From positions 1 to 64,000 of the forward strand of contig NZ_LUKE01000004.1 in the NCBI RefSeq assembly GCF_001592735.1: 64,000 bases of DNA, in the 5' to 3' direction. Numbering within the stretch: position 1 is the stretch's first letter; every line of letters begins with the position of its first letter. Below the pieces are notes generated by a model. It did not search any database, had not been told where the DNA came from, and saw only the letters and a list, made by a program, of their open reading frames with translations. Of this stretch, positions 9,901-17,778 are shown one piece after another. Position numbers and translations under genes: made by a program. Source of the DNA: Bdellovibrio bacteriovorus (GTDB lineage: Bacteria > Bdellovibrionota > Bdellovibrionia > Bdellovibrionales > Bdellovibrionaceae).

Positions 9901-10904
9901 AATTTGATTTCTGAAAGAGAAACAATGCGGTCCTTGTATTCGCCTTGAATGCTGGCATTACCCATTTGCAGCTGACCGACGATCACATCTTGGGTTTTGA
10001 TTTCTGCTTTGGCTTGGATGTCTTCAAGACTTTTAAAGCGAATGTCTGATTCCATATCCAGTTGTCCCGCAAATGCCGGCGCTTCTAGCTTGGGACGCAA
10101 ACGTTTCATTTCCTCATAAATATCTTTTAATGAAAGTTTACCAGAAACGTTCAACACCCCTTGGGGTTTGATCGTGACTTGGCTTATCGGATTGATTTCA
10201 CCACGCGCCAAAAGCTCCGACTGATCAAGGCGCACACCTAATTGCAAAATTCTTAAAGACTGGCGAGTCAGATACAAATGAGTATCCAAAGAACCTTCAA
10301 AGCTGCCTATTCTATCGACCTCGACTTGCAGGGACGGAACAGAGGCCTTGAGGGTCAGATTTTTTCCCATATTGGTGACAAGCAGATCACCACTGTGCAG
10401 GGCAGATTCCGTTTTATATTTTTTAGAAAGCACTTTGACTTGGATGTTGCGTAAGAAAAGTCTTTGCAACGGAATTTTTTCTGTTTGGGCGAAGATCTCA
10501 TCTATCGGAAGCTCCGCGGCCGGTTGATCACTTTGTAAAAGGGGATCGATGTCCAATTCAAGTTCCGGAGAGTCCACCACCACCGCCGACAAGTGAACGC
10601 GGCCCCCCAGAAGAGTGAAAAAATCTAAAAAAATTCGCACGCTGCCGATGCGAATAGGCTTCAGGGACTGAGCCAGTTCGCCTTTAGGAATGACCTCAAC
10701 ACCTTCAGCACTTAATGAGGGTTTGAATAGATGCAGCTGCAATCTTTCCGCGCGTAAAGTCAGGGGGAGGGATTCCTCGGAGTACGTTTGAACTTTGGTT
10801 AAAATCCAGGACTCTAATTTGGGACCTAAAAACTGGCTGCCGATCAACCACAAAACTAATATCCCGGCTAGAGGTGTGATCAGAATCCAAAACACACGTC
10901 TCAC
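6927..10904 (-). CDS. tamB: TamB-like inner-membrane-anchored AsmA-superfamily protein
   Basis: A 1325-residue protein with one N-terminal membrane helix (about residues 5-26). A long repetitive beta-rich body follows, of the bridge-like TamB/AsmA type that spans the periplasm. The C-terminal 250 residues contain the TamB (DUF490) signature, including the FEIQSGVIDFNDPDEINPNL strand pair and IRFSSIPPLPENDIISL. TamB partners TamA, and the family is implicated in moving phospholipids to the outer membrane. It overlaps the upstream TPR gene by 4 bases (ATGA) and the downstream tamA by 1 base. The gene order tamB-tamA is the reverse of that in enterobacteria. Confidence 0.87.
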   Translation of the reverse strand: MRRVFWILITPLAGILVLWLIGSQFLGPKLESWILTKVQTYSEESLPLTLRAERLQLHLFKPSLSAEGVEVIPKGELAQSLKPIRIGSVRIFLDFFTLLGGRVHLSAVVVDSPELELDIDPLLQSDQPAAELPIDEIFAQTEKIPLQRLFLRNIQVKVLSKKYKTESALHSGDLLVTNMGKNLTLKASVPSLQVEVDRIGSFEGSLDTHLYLTRQSLRILQLGVRLDQSELLARGEINPISQVTIKPQGVLNVSGKLSLKDIYEEMKRLRPKLEAPAFAGQLDMESDIRFKSLEDIQAKAEIKTQDVIVGQLQMGNASIQGEYKDRIVSLSEIKLQHPSGEATVTRSQISLKDEYAFKAQASVAQMDVQKLFHSLNLNNIPVGMSLSGTVPCEGHFYPEIEVTCDDVQISAKNLWVKSGMDKKATSILELDGMKAAGLVQISTKSVRYSAEVGLGDNTGTSDGIIDFDKGFKINYATKKLDFKNVKNLANLKLRGSAEIQGSTSGGTDAAIFDMSANARDFVFEDFTLGNLIANLRYRGGTLNFEEIAGALNKTQYVGDLSLDLNHDRLSGEFSVPSVDLADVSTVFSQIFTLPFPVQGQGAAKAKISGPLNFWKMDYKLESAFKNVFIGPESFDALTFNVSADDGNIKTDNVTLIKGDAVLGLRGGISSDQMMNLYADGKNFRLEQSDIISKINSSLIGNLNFSAELKESVKDPHIAIKGSITDTSFNEQDIPNSNFILQVRKDLLGAQVHLFGDRVQGEIEVPFEQNRRPLTIKVNTKEWNYSTLLGLFGGASLVGEYDSALTSQIDLRSESGSILKSTGHINVDKFELKRGNLSLTNPAPMKINMKDGLTSIQDFRLVGPNADFSIRGSNFTAERLDMDLNLQSDMRLFQIFLPFLEDLGGGINISTKMSGAWNKPSILGNLSSRNVFLKIKGLPHPIERLNTEVVFSQSRILVSSVRGVMAGGTLSGDGGILINGIRDLPTSIRLRLDGVTFNVPDKVRSSGNADLLFAGRWFPFTLSGTYYISNALMEKEITEGSGGVTGVRQSMYLPKFIRESQFEPVILDLQLILENNIAVKNSLLDGSVSGNLQVKGPPGNPVLLGRITTDRNTKLIVKDRVFEIQSGVIDFNDPDEINPNLYITAITRVNEYDVTVVAQGTAKNLTIRFSSIPPLPENDIISLIALGVITSSKDQNLQGGQSEKVGAEIGGAVLAAPINKQLEATGFNVAVTQQYDSYRSVSVPKITLSRRLTDKVKIIGSRPVGDSQSYDVRMEYQINSNYTAVGSFESRGNDNTSTGLGQSTETTTGAQENIFGLDLEFKREFK

Positions 10905-11965
10905 TGCGCACTCCAGATACTTAGAAGTGCGCTGGCGGCACGATAGTGGGGACGAGAAGCCATCAAGCCCTCAAGAACTTCCACGGCGGCATGTTTTTGC
11001 CCTAAGCCCCACAAGGCTTGCGCCCTTAAGTAAGCTGTCGCAAAAAAAGTTTCGGGATCGCTCGCTAAAATCACTTCCACCCTGGCAAGATCGTTTAAAA
11101 CCTCGACGTAGTGGCGCGCTCGCAATAAAATTTCTAAGCGGAGCCACATGAAGGATTCCGTGTCGTCGGGATAATAAGAAAGGACTTGCAGTGCGCCTTC
11201 ATAATTTTCTAGCATGAAAAGCGCGATCGCAAAATCAATCGCCATCTCGGGTTGCGCTTCGGCGTGATCTAACAAGCTTTCAGTTAACGCCGCTAACGCC
11301 ATTTCAACGGCGGGATCTTGAGGCGTAAAAGTCTCAAGCTTTAAAGAGCGATTTTTAGGGGAGCGCTTTTGTAAGATCTCTAACGCATTTCTTTGTTTGT
11401 ATTCGGAGGCCTCGTCGCGGATGTCGCGATCGCCAGGGTAAAGCTTTTGCAAACGTTGCAATAGATTTTTTTCTTGTTCAAAAAGCTGTTGCGTACGTAA
11501 CGTCACCAGTTGATCAAGAAGCAAGCGTTTGTTGTTCAGATAATCTTTATGAATTTTATATTTACGATCCGAACGTCGTTGCGACAGCTCCGTAAGCGGC
11601 GGAGCATTTTTTGCGCGAGCCGCAAAATCAAGACCGTCCGTTTCGTTGATACCTTCACTGAGCGCATTCAGGGTTTTTTCGTTGAGTTCCGAACCCATCA
11701 TGGTCAGGGCTTCTAAAAAATACGGCCAAGGAATTTTGAAATCGCTTTTATCTAAATGGCGTAAAACAAAACCAATCAATAAGCTGGGTGATTCGCTCTT
11801 CAGCAAAAATCGAGAAAGGGCATTAATATTTTCAGCGGTGAAGTGATTGTCGTCGGAAATTTCTAGGGAGGATTCAAGATGCTGAATCAGGCGTTGACCT
11901 ACTTCATCGAGATCGGAAGTCTCGTTAAGTAAGTTCTGAATTTCAAGCTCGATATAAGCTGACAA
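10901..11965 (-). CDS. TPR-like protein, first gene of the tamB-tamA operon
   Basis: A helical protein of about 354 residues. Its C-terminal third shows TPR-like helix pairs, such as AIALFMLENYEGALQVLSYYP and AQALWGLGQKHAAVEVLEGL. No signal peptide or membrane helix is visible, so it is probably cytosolic. The start is uncertain. A TTG at 11965 sits four bases after a GGAGG ribosome site and is preferred; an in-frame TTG at 11989 would add eight residues. It overlaps tamB by four bases, which suggests it acts with the TamAB complex or in its assembly. The precise function is unknown. Confidence 0.7.
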   Translation of the reverse strand: MSAYIELEIQNLLNETSDLDEVGQRLIQHLESSLEISDDNHFTAENINALSRFLLKSESPSLLIGFVLRHLDKSDFKIPWPYFLEALTMMGSELNEKTLNALSEGINETDGLDFAARAKNAPPLTELSQRRSDRKYKIHKDYLNNKRLLLDQLVTLRTQQLFEQEKNLLQRLQKLYPGDRDIRDEASEYKQRNALEILQKRSPKNRSLKLETFTPQDPAVEMALAALTESLLDHAEAQPEMAIDFAIALFMLENYEGALQVLSYYPDDTESFMWLRLEILLRARHYVEVLNDLARVEVILASDPETFFATAYLRAQALWGLGQKHAAVEVLEGLMASRPHYRAASALLSIWSAQ

Positions 11966-12061
11966 AAAGCCTCCGCAAATCGCTTCCAAATCAATGCCAA
12001 AATCACCTTGTTATTTTGGTATATTTTTGAGTGGTTGCGGAGACTTAATATCTTGCGTTAA

Positions 12062-12628
12062 CTACTTTTGCGAAACGCGCTCGACGTAAACACCTTCGCT
12101 GGTGTCAATACGAAGAACATCGCCTTCATTGATGTGCAAAGGAACGTTTACGGAAAGACCTGTTTCCATAACGGCTGGTTTTGTCGCACCTGTCACGCGG
12201 TCACCTTTGATGCCCGGATCTGTTTGCGCCACTGTCAAATTCACCGCTTTTGGCACGTCGCAAGCAACGGCTTTTTCGTTGTAGAACAAGATAACGACTT
12301 TCAAGTTTTCAGTTAAGTAGTACTTAGATTCGCCCAGGTCGTCTTCAGACATTGCGATTTGTTCAAAAGTCTCTTGAGACATGAAATTGTAACCAGAGTC
12401 GTCCTTGTAAAGGAAAGACATCTCTTTAGTTTCAACGTTGGGGACTTCAAATTTCTCGCCTGATTTGAAAGTCGACTCAAGATTTTGGCTGGTAAGAAGA
12501 TTTCTTAGCTTGGTGCGAGTGAACTGGTTGCCTTTACCTGGTTTGACGTGTTGGAAATCCACGATCACATAGGGTTTCCCCTCAACCATGATTTTAAGAC
12601 CTTTTTTAAAATCCGACGTTTCGTACAT
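12062..12628 (-). CDS. efp: Translation elongation factor P
   Basis: A 188-residue protein of standard EF-P length with the three beta-barrel domains. EF-P relieves ribosomes stalled at polyproline stretches. The tip loop is HVKPGKGNQF with the modifiable lysine at K32; its modification cannot be read from this window. The start at 12628 is chosen because AAGGA lies seven bases upstream and the family begins here. A longer frame reaching 12706 is unlikely. Polyproline runs in neighbouring products (the 1130-residue secreted protein and the LysM protein) are plausible clients. Confidence 0.95.
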   Translation of the reverse strand: MYETSDFKKGLKIMVEGKPYVIVDFQHVKPGKGNQFTRTKLRNLLTSQNLESTFKSGEKFEVPNVETKEMSFLYKDDSGYNFMSQETFEQIAMSEDDLGESKYYLTENLKVVILFYNEKAVACDVPKAVNLTVAQTDPGIKGDRVTGATKPAVMETGLSVNVPLHINEGDVLRIDTSEGVYVERVSQK

Positions 12629-12657
12629 TGCATTATCCTTCAAGTGACTGGCTTGCA

Positions 12658-12674
12658 CTCTGGCGAGGCCAGAG
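12658..12674 (-). promoter_or_regulatory. Triloop hairpin in the efp leader
   Basis: On the minus strand CTCTGGC, loop CTC, then GCCAGAG: a perfect 7-bp stem about 30 bases upstream of the efp start and downstream of its predicted promoter. It is not followed by a T run, so it is not an intrinsic terminator. Confidence 0.5.
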
Positions 12675-12695
12675 CAGTTATTTAACAGAAGGGTC

Positions 12696-12724
12696 ATAAT
12701 GCTCAAAGGGTCGTATTAGGTCAA
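12696..12724 (-). promoter_or_regulatory. Probable efp promoter
   Basis: Reading the minus strand, TTGACC (12724-12719) is 17 bases from CATTAT (12701-12696). The -35 box matches 5 of 6 consensus bases and the -10 box 4 of 6. The spacing is ideal, and the implied leader is about 60 bases. Confidence 0.55.
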
Positions 12725-12737
12725 GTAGGCGTTTTTG

Positions 12738-13589
12738 TTAGGCAAGTCCGCGGTAGTCTTCTATTTTGCGAAGCATCATCTGAAGAACTTCAATTTTTCT
12801 TTCACGAATGACTTGATCGCGAGGTTGCAGTGGACGCAAGGGCGTGGCGTCATCAGAGTCATTATATCGCACTTGAAGCGTCTTCATGCGTCTTTGGATC
12901 TCTGCATTTTCGCCAAATTCTAAACGCGTGTCTTTTAAAAGCGCGTGAGCTTTCTCTAAATCGTTGCGCACAATAAAGGCATCAATCAATGAGAGCATGC
13001 GCTCCATGGCTTTTTGACGGTCGTTGGCTAAAGGTTTAACCACCATCTTTTCTTCTGCGGGCGCGACTTCAGGTGTTTCCTCAAGCATTAACGCGTCTAA
13101 TGAATCCACCGAATCAGTTGATTCTGCATGAAGTTCAGGCAGTTTCGTCATCGAGAAAACATCTTCTTCGTATTCATCGGCCGTCAAAGATTCTAATTTC
13201 TGCACGGCTTTTTGCGCGATTTGTGACTGAGGGTTTAAAAATAAAACCATCTTGAAAGCTCTTAAAGCTTCTTTGGGTTTTTTACTGGAAAGATAAATTT
13301 CACCCATCAATTGATGAGCTAAAATATTCTCTGAAGCTAAGCTGGTAGCGGTTTTTAAGGCCTCAAGCGCTTTAAGTGGTTGTTTCAAATCACGATACAC
13401 GCGAGCAAAAGTGACCAATCCTCCCACAAATTGCGGGTGGCGTTGAACGCCGGCAGTCACAACTTTTTGCGCTTCTGGTAGCAGTCCCATTTCTCGATAA
13501 GCCTCTGCGAGCGGCGCAAAAACCTGAGAGTTCGGATCTTTCTCCAAAATCTTTTGATATTTTTCGACCGTGCTCGCGTCAATCTTCAT
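12738..13589 (-). CDS. TPR repeat protein
   Basis: A 283-residue protein. Residues about 5-140 form about four tandem TPRs, for example FAPLAEAYREMGLLPEAQKV and LMGEIYLSSKKPKEALRAFK. An acidic linker and a second helical unit around residues 190-235 follow. No signal sequence is visible, so it probably acts as a cytosolic scaffold. The start at 13589 (MKIDAS) fits the fold best and has GGGAA upstream. An in-frame ATG at 13625, with AGGA eight bases upstream, would add twelve residues. It is divergent from ruvC. The partner is unknown. Confidence 0.75.
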   Translation of the reverse strand: MKIDASTVEKYQKILEKDPNSQVFAPLAEAYREMGLLPEAQKVVTAGVQRHPQFVGGLVTFARVYRDLKQPLKALEALKTATSLASENILAHQLMGEIYLSSKKPKEALRAFKMVLFLNPQSQIAQKAVQKLESLTADEYEEDVFSMTKLPELHAESTDSVDSLDALMLEETPEVAPAEEKMVVKPLANDRQKAMERMLSLIDAFIVRNDLEKAHALLKDTRLEFGENAEIQRRMKTLQVRYNDSDDATPLRPLQPRDQVIRERKIEVLQMMLRKIEDYRGLA

Positions 13590-13692
13590 CGTGTTCCCAG
13601 CAGGTTTTGTTATCTCCAAGCGCATACTTAAAATCCTAAAGCAGATTTATTGACTAAGCAAGACCTTCAGAACCAAAATGATTCCTGTAAGC

Positions 13693-13711
13693 ACTCCGAC
13701 TTCGTCGGAGT
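13693..13711 (+). promoter_or_regulatory. Triloop hairpin in the ruvC leader
   Basis: ACTCCGAC, loop TTC, GTCGGAGT: a perfect 8-bp stem 19 bases upstream of the ruvC ATG. There is no T run after it. It may be a leader structure or protein-binding palindrome. Confidence 0.5.
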
Positions 13712-13730
13712 CAGGCAGCACGGAGTTTTA

Positions 13731-14237
13731 ATGTCACTGACAATTCTTGGGGTCGATCCTGGTTCGCGCATCACCGGTTTTGGTATTTTGCGTGTTGATC
13801 GCGATCGGATTGAACATATCAGCCACGGAGTCATTCTTTTGGATGCAGAACAGGGTTTTGCAGGTCGCATGAAAGAATTGGGATCGGCATTTCGTGAGGT
13901 GATGGCAAAGTACAAACCTCAGCAAGTCGTGATTGAAAAAATCTTCTTAGGTAAGAACGCCGACAGTGCCTTTAAGTTGGGTCACGCTCGCGGCGTCATC
14001 ATGTACGAAGCGGGCTTGGGGGATTCAGAAGTTTTTGAATATGCCACTCGGGTCGTCAAAAAAGGTGTCACCGGTAACGGGGGCGCTTCCAAAGAAGACG
14101 TGCAAGCGGTGCTAAAGGCGATTTTAAAAATCCAAGCGATCAATCGTATTGATGCTTCTGATGCCTTGGCGATGGCGTGCCATCATGCTTTTGAAATGAA
14201 GAAACAAAGAGTTATGCAAAGAGCGGTGCAAATATGA
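13731..14237 (+). CDS. ruvC: Holliday junction resolvase RuvC
   Basis: A 168-residue endonuclease that cuts Holliday junctions left by recombination, working on the RuvAB complex. The four acidic metal ligands are visible: D9 (GVDPGS), E69 (VIEKIF), and D141 and D144 (DASDALAMACHH). The start at 13731 has CGGAG just upstream and begins at the conserved first strand; an upstream in-frame ATG at 13650 is rejected. It overlaps ruvA by four bases (ATGA). Confidence 0.96.
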   Translation: MSLTILGVDPGSRITGFGILRVDRDRIEHISHGVILLDAEQGFAGRMKELGSAFREVMAKYKPQQVVIEKIFLGKNADSAFKLGHARGVIMYEAGLGDSEVFEYATRVVKKGVTGNGGASKEDVQAVLKAILKIQAINRIDASDALAMACHHAFEMKKQRVMQRAVQI

Positions 14238-14821
14238 TTGGTTATTTACGCGGAAAAATTATTGAAGTTGGCGACACCGCTTTGATTGATGTGGCCGGTG
14301 TCGGTTATGAAATCAACGCCTCCTCACACACGCTCAGTGATATGGAAGGCCTTTTGGGAAAAGACATCATCGTGTGGGTGCACACCCATGTGCGCGAAGA
14401 TGCTTTACAGCTTTTTGGTTTTCACGACAAAATTGAAAAAAATCTTTTCTTGTCTTTGTTAAAAGTGAACGGCGTGGGGCCGAAGATGGCTTTAAGCATT
14501 CTGTCTGGCGGAAGGCCCGCGCAAATTCAAGAGATGATTGAAAACGGCAATGCCAAAGGCCTTTCAAGCTTACCCAAAGTCGGCAAAAAAACGGCGGAGC
14601 AAATCATTCTGACTTTAAAAGGAAAATTGGTTTCTGCCGAGGACGGCACCCCGGCAAAAAAAGCAAAATCAGAATCCCATACGCAAATCACGTCGGCATT
14701 GTTAAATCTGGGCTACAAGTCGCAAAACGTCGATCAATTTGTCGCGACCTTGCCCTTAGATATTTCTTTGGAAGAAGGCGTGCGCAAGGGGTTTCAAACT
14801 TTATCAGGTAACTTGTCATGA
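14234..14821 (+). CDS. ruvA: Holliday junction branch migration protein RuvA
   Basis: A 195-residue protein of normal length. It has an N-terminal OB fold ([20 protein letters not shown]), two helix-hairpin-helix motifs ([13 protein letters not shown] and [15 protein letters not shown]), and a C-terminal domain that contacts RuvB. RuvA tetramers hold the junction open for the RuvB motor. It overlaps ruvC and ruvB by four bases each, giving a fully coupled ruvCAB operon. Confidence 0.97.
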   Translation: MIGYLRGKIIEVGDTALIDVAGVGYEINASSHTLSDMEGLLGKDIIVWVHTHVREDALQLFGFHDKIEKNLFLSLLKVNGVGPKMALSILSGGRPAQIQEMIENGNAKGLSSLPKVGKKTAEQIILTLKGKLVSAEDGTPAKKAKSESHTQITSALLNLGYKSQNVDQFVATLPLDISLEEGVRKGFQTLSGNLS

Positions 14822-15810
14822 GTCGCATCTTAGAAGGTGACACCTTTGATGGTGGCGAAAAGGCCTGGGAAAATGAATTGCGCCCGCAGAAGTTCGAGGA
14901 CTTTCCGGGTCAAGACGACGTCAAAGAAAAATTAAAAGTCTTTGTGGCCGCAGCTAAATTTCGCAATGAGCCGCTGGATCATGTTCTTTTAAGTGGACCG
15001 CCGGGATTAGGTAAAACAACACTTTCAAAAATTTTGGCCAACGACATGGGGGCAGAGATCCGGGTGACTTCTGCGCCCGCCATTGATAAAAAAGGCGATT
15101 TGGCGGCGATCTTAACTTCGCTCAAGCCGAACTCCGTTTTGTTCATCGATGAAATTCATCGCCTCAGCCGCCACGTGGAAGAATATCTTTACACCGCGAT
15201 GGAAGATTACTACATCGATATCGTGACGGGGGAAGGTTTAGGCGCGCGTTCGATGAAGTTTCAATTAGCTCCGTTTACGTTGGTGGGAGCTACCACGCGA
15301 GCGGGGCTTTTAAATGCGCCCTTCCGCGATCGTTTTGGAATCGTCGAGCGTTTGCAATTTTACGACAAAAAATCACTGCAGACTATTTTGATGAGATCTG
15401 CGGAAATTTTAAAAGTTGGCATTGATGAACAAGGGGCTGAGGAAGTCGCTCGTCGTTCGCGGGGAACTCCGCGTGTGGCCAACAGACTTTTAAAGCGCGT
15501 GCGCGATTATGCCCAAGTGAAGGGCGATGGAAATGTGTCAAAAGAAATCGCCGTGTATGCTTTGAACCAATTAGGTGTAGACCAATTCGGATTAGACCTT
15601 ATGGACCGTCGTATTTTGAGCCTGATCCAAGAAAAGTATAACGGAGGGCCGGTAGGTATTGATACTATAGCTGCGGCCCTGAGTGAAGAGCGGGACACGC
15701 TGGAAGAAGTTTACGAGCCTTTCTTAATTCAAGAAGGATTCATTCAGAAAACACAAAGGGGTCGCGTAGTAACGGAGTATGCGAAGAATTCAGTCTTAGC
15801 GGAGAGTTAA
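14818..15810 (+). CDS. ruvB: Holliday junction helicase RuvB
   Basis: A 330-residue AAA+ motor that drives branch migration. The Walker A motif GPPGLGKTT is at 60-68 and Walker B with DEIH at 111-114. Sensor and arginine-finger regions ([18 protein letters not shown]) follow, then a C-terminal winged helix. The length is standard. It is coupled to ruvA by an ATGA overlap. Confidence 0.97.
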   Translation: MSRILEGDTFDGGEKAWENELRPQKFEDFPGQDDVKEKLKVFVAAAKFRNEPLDHVLLSGPPGLGKTTLSKILANDMGAEIRVTSAPAIDKKGDLAAILTSLKPNSVLFIDEIHRLSRHVEEYLYTAMEDYYIDIVTGEGLGARSMKFQLAPFTLVGATTRAGLLNAPFRDRFGIVERLQFYDKKSLQTILMRSAEILKVGIDEQGAEEVARRSRGTPRVANRLLKRVRDYAQVKGDGNVSKEIAVYALNQLGVDQFGLDLMDRRILSLIQEKYNGGPVGIDTIAAALSEERDTLEEVYEPFLIQEGFIQKTQRGRVVTEYAKNSVLAES

Positions 15811-15814
15811 GGAT

Positions 15815-16819
15815 ATGATCTCAAGGACGCCCCTAGTTGTCGAAGTCACCCGAGGACCTGTTGTCGAAAGCTTGCATCAAGTGATGGCGGTGGTGGTGAA
15901 TGAAAACGGTTCGGTGGCGCAATACTGGGGAAATCCTAATTTTCTGACACTTCCACGCAGTGCTATTAAAATGTTACAAGTCTTGCCGCTGATCGAATCC
16001 GGGGCGGCTGATAAATTTAATCTTGAAGCTAAGCACATTGCTTTGGCTTGTGGTTCTCATCGCGGAGAAAAAGATCATATTTCCGCGCTTTCCCAGTGGA
16101 TGGAAAAGGCGGGTATTCGTGAATCGCAATTGGTGTGTGGTCCCCATTGGCCTTACGATGAAAAAAGTGCGCATGAGATGATTCGTCGAGGGCAAGCGGC
16201 CACACCGTTATGTAATAACTGTGCCGGCAAACATTTAGGTCTTATTTCCACCTGTCTTCACTTCGGTGAAAACCCTGAAGGTTACGACAAGTACGAACAT
16301 CCCGCGCAAAAACGACTGCGTAAAGCTCTCACGGAAGCGATTAAAGTGGATCACTCGAAAGTGGCCCATGGCGTGGATGGTTGTGGGATTCCGACTTACG
16401 GAGTTTCTTTGCAGGCGTTGGCGGTGGGGATGTCGTCTTTGATTTCACCGAAAGAGTCGGCGGCTCGCAAAGCGGCATCGATTCGTATTTTAGATGCGGT
16501 AAAAAGCCATCCTTATTACGTCGCGGGAAGTGACAATTTTGTCACAGCTGTGATTGAAAAGTCACAAGGCCGGGCGATTATTAAGTCTGGAGCCGAAGGC
16601 GTGATGTGCGGTGTTCTGCCGGAAAAACGTATGGCCTTTGCCATAAAAGCCTCGGACGGTGCGGGGAGGGCGGCCCAAGTGGCGACAGCAACTATTTTAT
16701 TGCAGCTGGGAGCCTTAACTGAAGCTGAGTTCCGCGCACTTTCCCCTTACACGTTGCCAGAAGTGAAAAACTGGAAGGGCGAAGTCGTCGGGCAGATGCG
16801 GATTGCGAAGAACGCCTAA
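15815..16819 (+). CDS. L-asparaginase II family protein (Rhizobium-type)
   Basis: A 334-residue protein of the asparaginase II family (the Rhizobium etli AnsA/ReAV group), unrelated to the common EcAII fold. Signature residues are present: PRSAIK with S49 and K52, CGSHRGE (79-85), and the two metal-binding cysteines in NNCAGKH (C136) and DGCGIP (C190). These enzymes hydrolyse asparagine to aspartate and ammonia in the cytosol. It starts four bases after ruvB, so it is probably part of the ruv transcript. No functional link is known; shared transcription may be incidental. Substrate identity is inferred from the family. Confidence 0.85.
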   Translation: MISRTPLVVEVTRGPVVESLHQVMAVVVNENGSVAQYWGNPNFLTLPRSAIKMLQVLPLIESGAADKFNLEAKHIALACGSHRGEKDHISALSQWMEKAGIRESQLVCGPHWPYDEKSAHEMIRRGQAATPLCNNCAGKHLGLISTCLHFGENPEGYDKYEHPAQKRLRKALTEAIKVDHSKVAHGVDGCGIPTYGVSLQALAVGMSSLISPKESAARKAASIRILDAVKSHPYYVAGSDNFVTAVIEKSQGRAIIKSGAEGVMCGVLPEKRMAFAIKASDGAGRAAQVATATILLQLGALTEAEFRALSPYTLPEVKNWKGEVVGQMRIAKNA

Positions 16820-16838
16820 TTCGAGTACTCTCTAGGGT

Positions 16839-17747
16839 ATGTTCTTACAAAAAACTATTCGTAAAAGAACCGTGGTTCATGGAATCGGCATTCACTCTGG
16901 TGAGCCTTGTTCATTAACTTTTCGTCCCGCACCTCCAGATACAGGTGTTTATTTTATTCGCGCCGATCTTCCGGGAAACCCTTCTTTAAAAGTTTCAGGT
17001 CGCAATGTTCAAGCCACCACCAATCAAACCACGATCGGCGGCGAGGTGTTTTCTGTGGCCACGATTGAACACTGTGTATCCGCTTTGTCAGCTTTGCGTA
17101 TTGATAATATCTTTATCGAACTTGATGGGCCGGAAATACCGATCTGTGATGGCAGTGCTAAAATGTTTTTAAATGCGTTACTAGATGTAGGCTTGGTTGA
17201 ACAAGATCAACCGCGCAAGTATTGTTATATCACCGAGCCGATTTATTTTAGCGAAGGTGAAAAACACGCTTACGTGGTTCCATATCATGGGTTGCGTTTA
17301 ACAGTGACAATTGATTTTCCGAATCCGACGATCGGAAAACAAACCATTGATTTAGATATCAACGAACATTCTTTTGGTCGCGATATCGCGAATGCCCGCA
17401 CTTTTGGATTTTTAAAAGATGTTGAAATGTTGCAATCCCGGGGGCTTGCTAAGGGCGGCAGTCTTGATAACTGTGTCGTGCTCGATAACGAAAAAGTCGT
17501 CAATCCTGAAGGCTTGCGATGGGCGGATGAATTTGTGCGCCATAAGGCCCTTGATGCCTTGGGTGATTTGGTGACATTAGAAATGCCATTGATGGGGCAC
17601 GTGGTTTTATACAAGGCCGGTCATGACATTATGAACAAGCTTGTGCGTAAGATCTGGGATTCCCCGCAAAGCTATCGCCATGTCGAGCTGGGCGCCGATA
17701 TCTCAGACGAAGTTCAAAGATTCTCTGGCTGGACTCTGCCGGGATAA
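16839..17747 (+). CDS. lpxC: UDP-3-O-acyl-N-acetylglucosamine deacetylase
   Basis: A 302-residue protein of typical LpxC length. LpxC carries out the first committed step of lipid A synthesis at the cytosolic face, so the cell makes lipid A. Zinc ligands H78 (TIEH), H235 and D239 (RHKALDALGDL) and the catalytic H262 (KAGH) are present, and E77 is the general base. ARTFGF (186-191) is also typical. The gene is last before a strong terminator and lies 19 bases after the asparaginase gene. Confidence 0.96.
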   Translation: MFLQKTIRKRTVVHGIGIHSGEPCSLTFRPAPPDTGVYFIRADLPGNPSLKVSGRNVQATTNQTTIGGEVFSVATIEHCVSALSALRIDNIFIELDGPEIPICDGSAKMFLNALLDVGLVEQDQPRKYCYITEPIYFSEGEKHAYVVPYHGLRLTVTIDFPNPTIGKQTIDLDINEHSFGRDIANARTFGFLKDVEMLQSRGLAKGGSLDNCVVLDNEKVVNPEGLRWADEFVRHKALDALGDLVTLEMPLMGHVVLYKAGHDIMNKLVRKIWDSPQSYRHVELGADISDEVQRFSGWTLPG

Positions 17748-17774
17748 AAAAGGCTCCTTCGAGGAGCCTTTTTT
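17746..17774. terminator. Strong bidirectional terminator after lpxC
   Basis: Six A residues plus GGCTCC (46-57 of this kilobase segment, i.e. 17746-17757) pair with GGAGCC (17763-17768) and six T residues (17769-17774) around a small TTCGA loop. The A and T tracts make it work for both lpxC and the convergent gene ending at 17779. Confidence 0.9.
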
Positions 17775-17778
17775 ATTT

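Noticed and set aside
12629-12706. N-terminal extension of EF-P
   Set aside because: The family start and ribosome site fit 12628, and the extension lies over the leader hairpin and near the -10 box.
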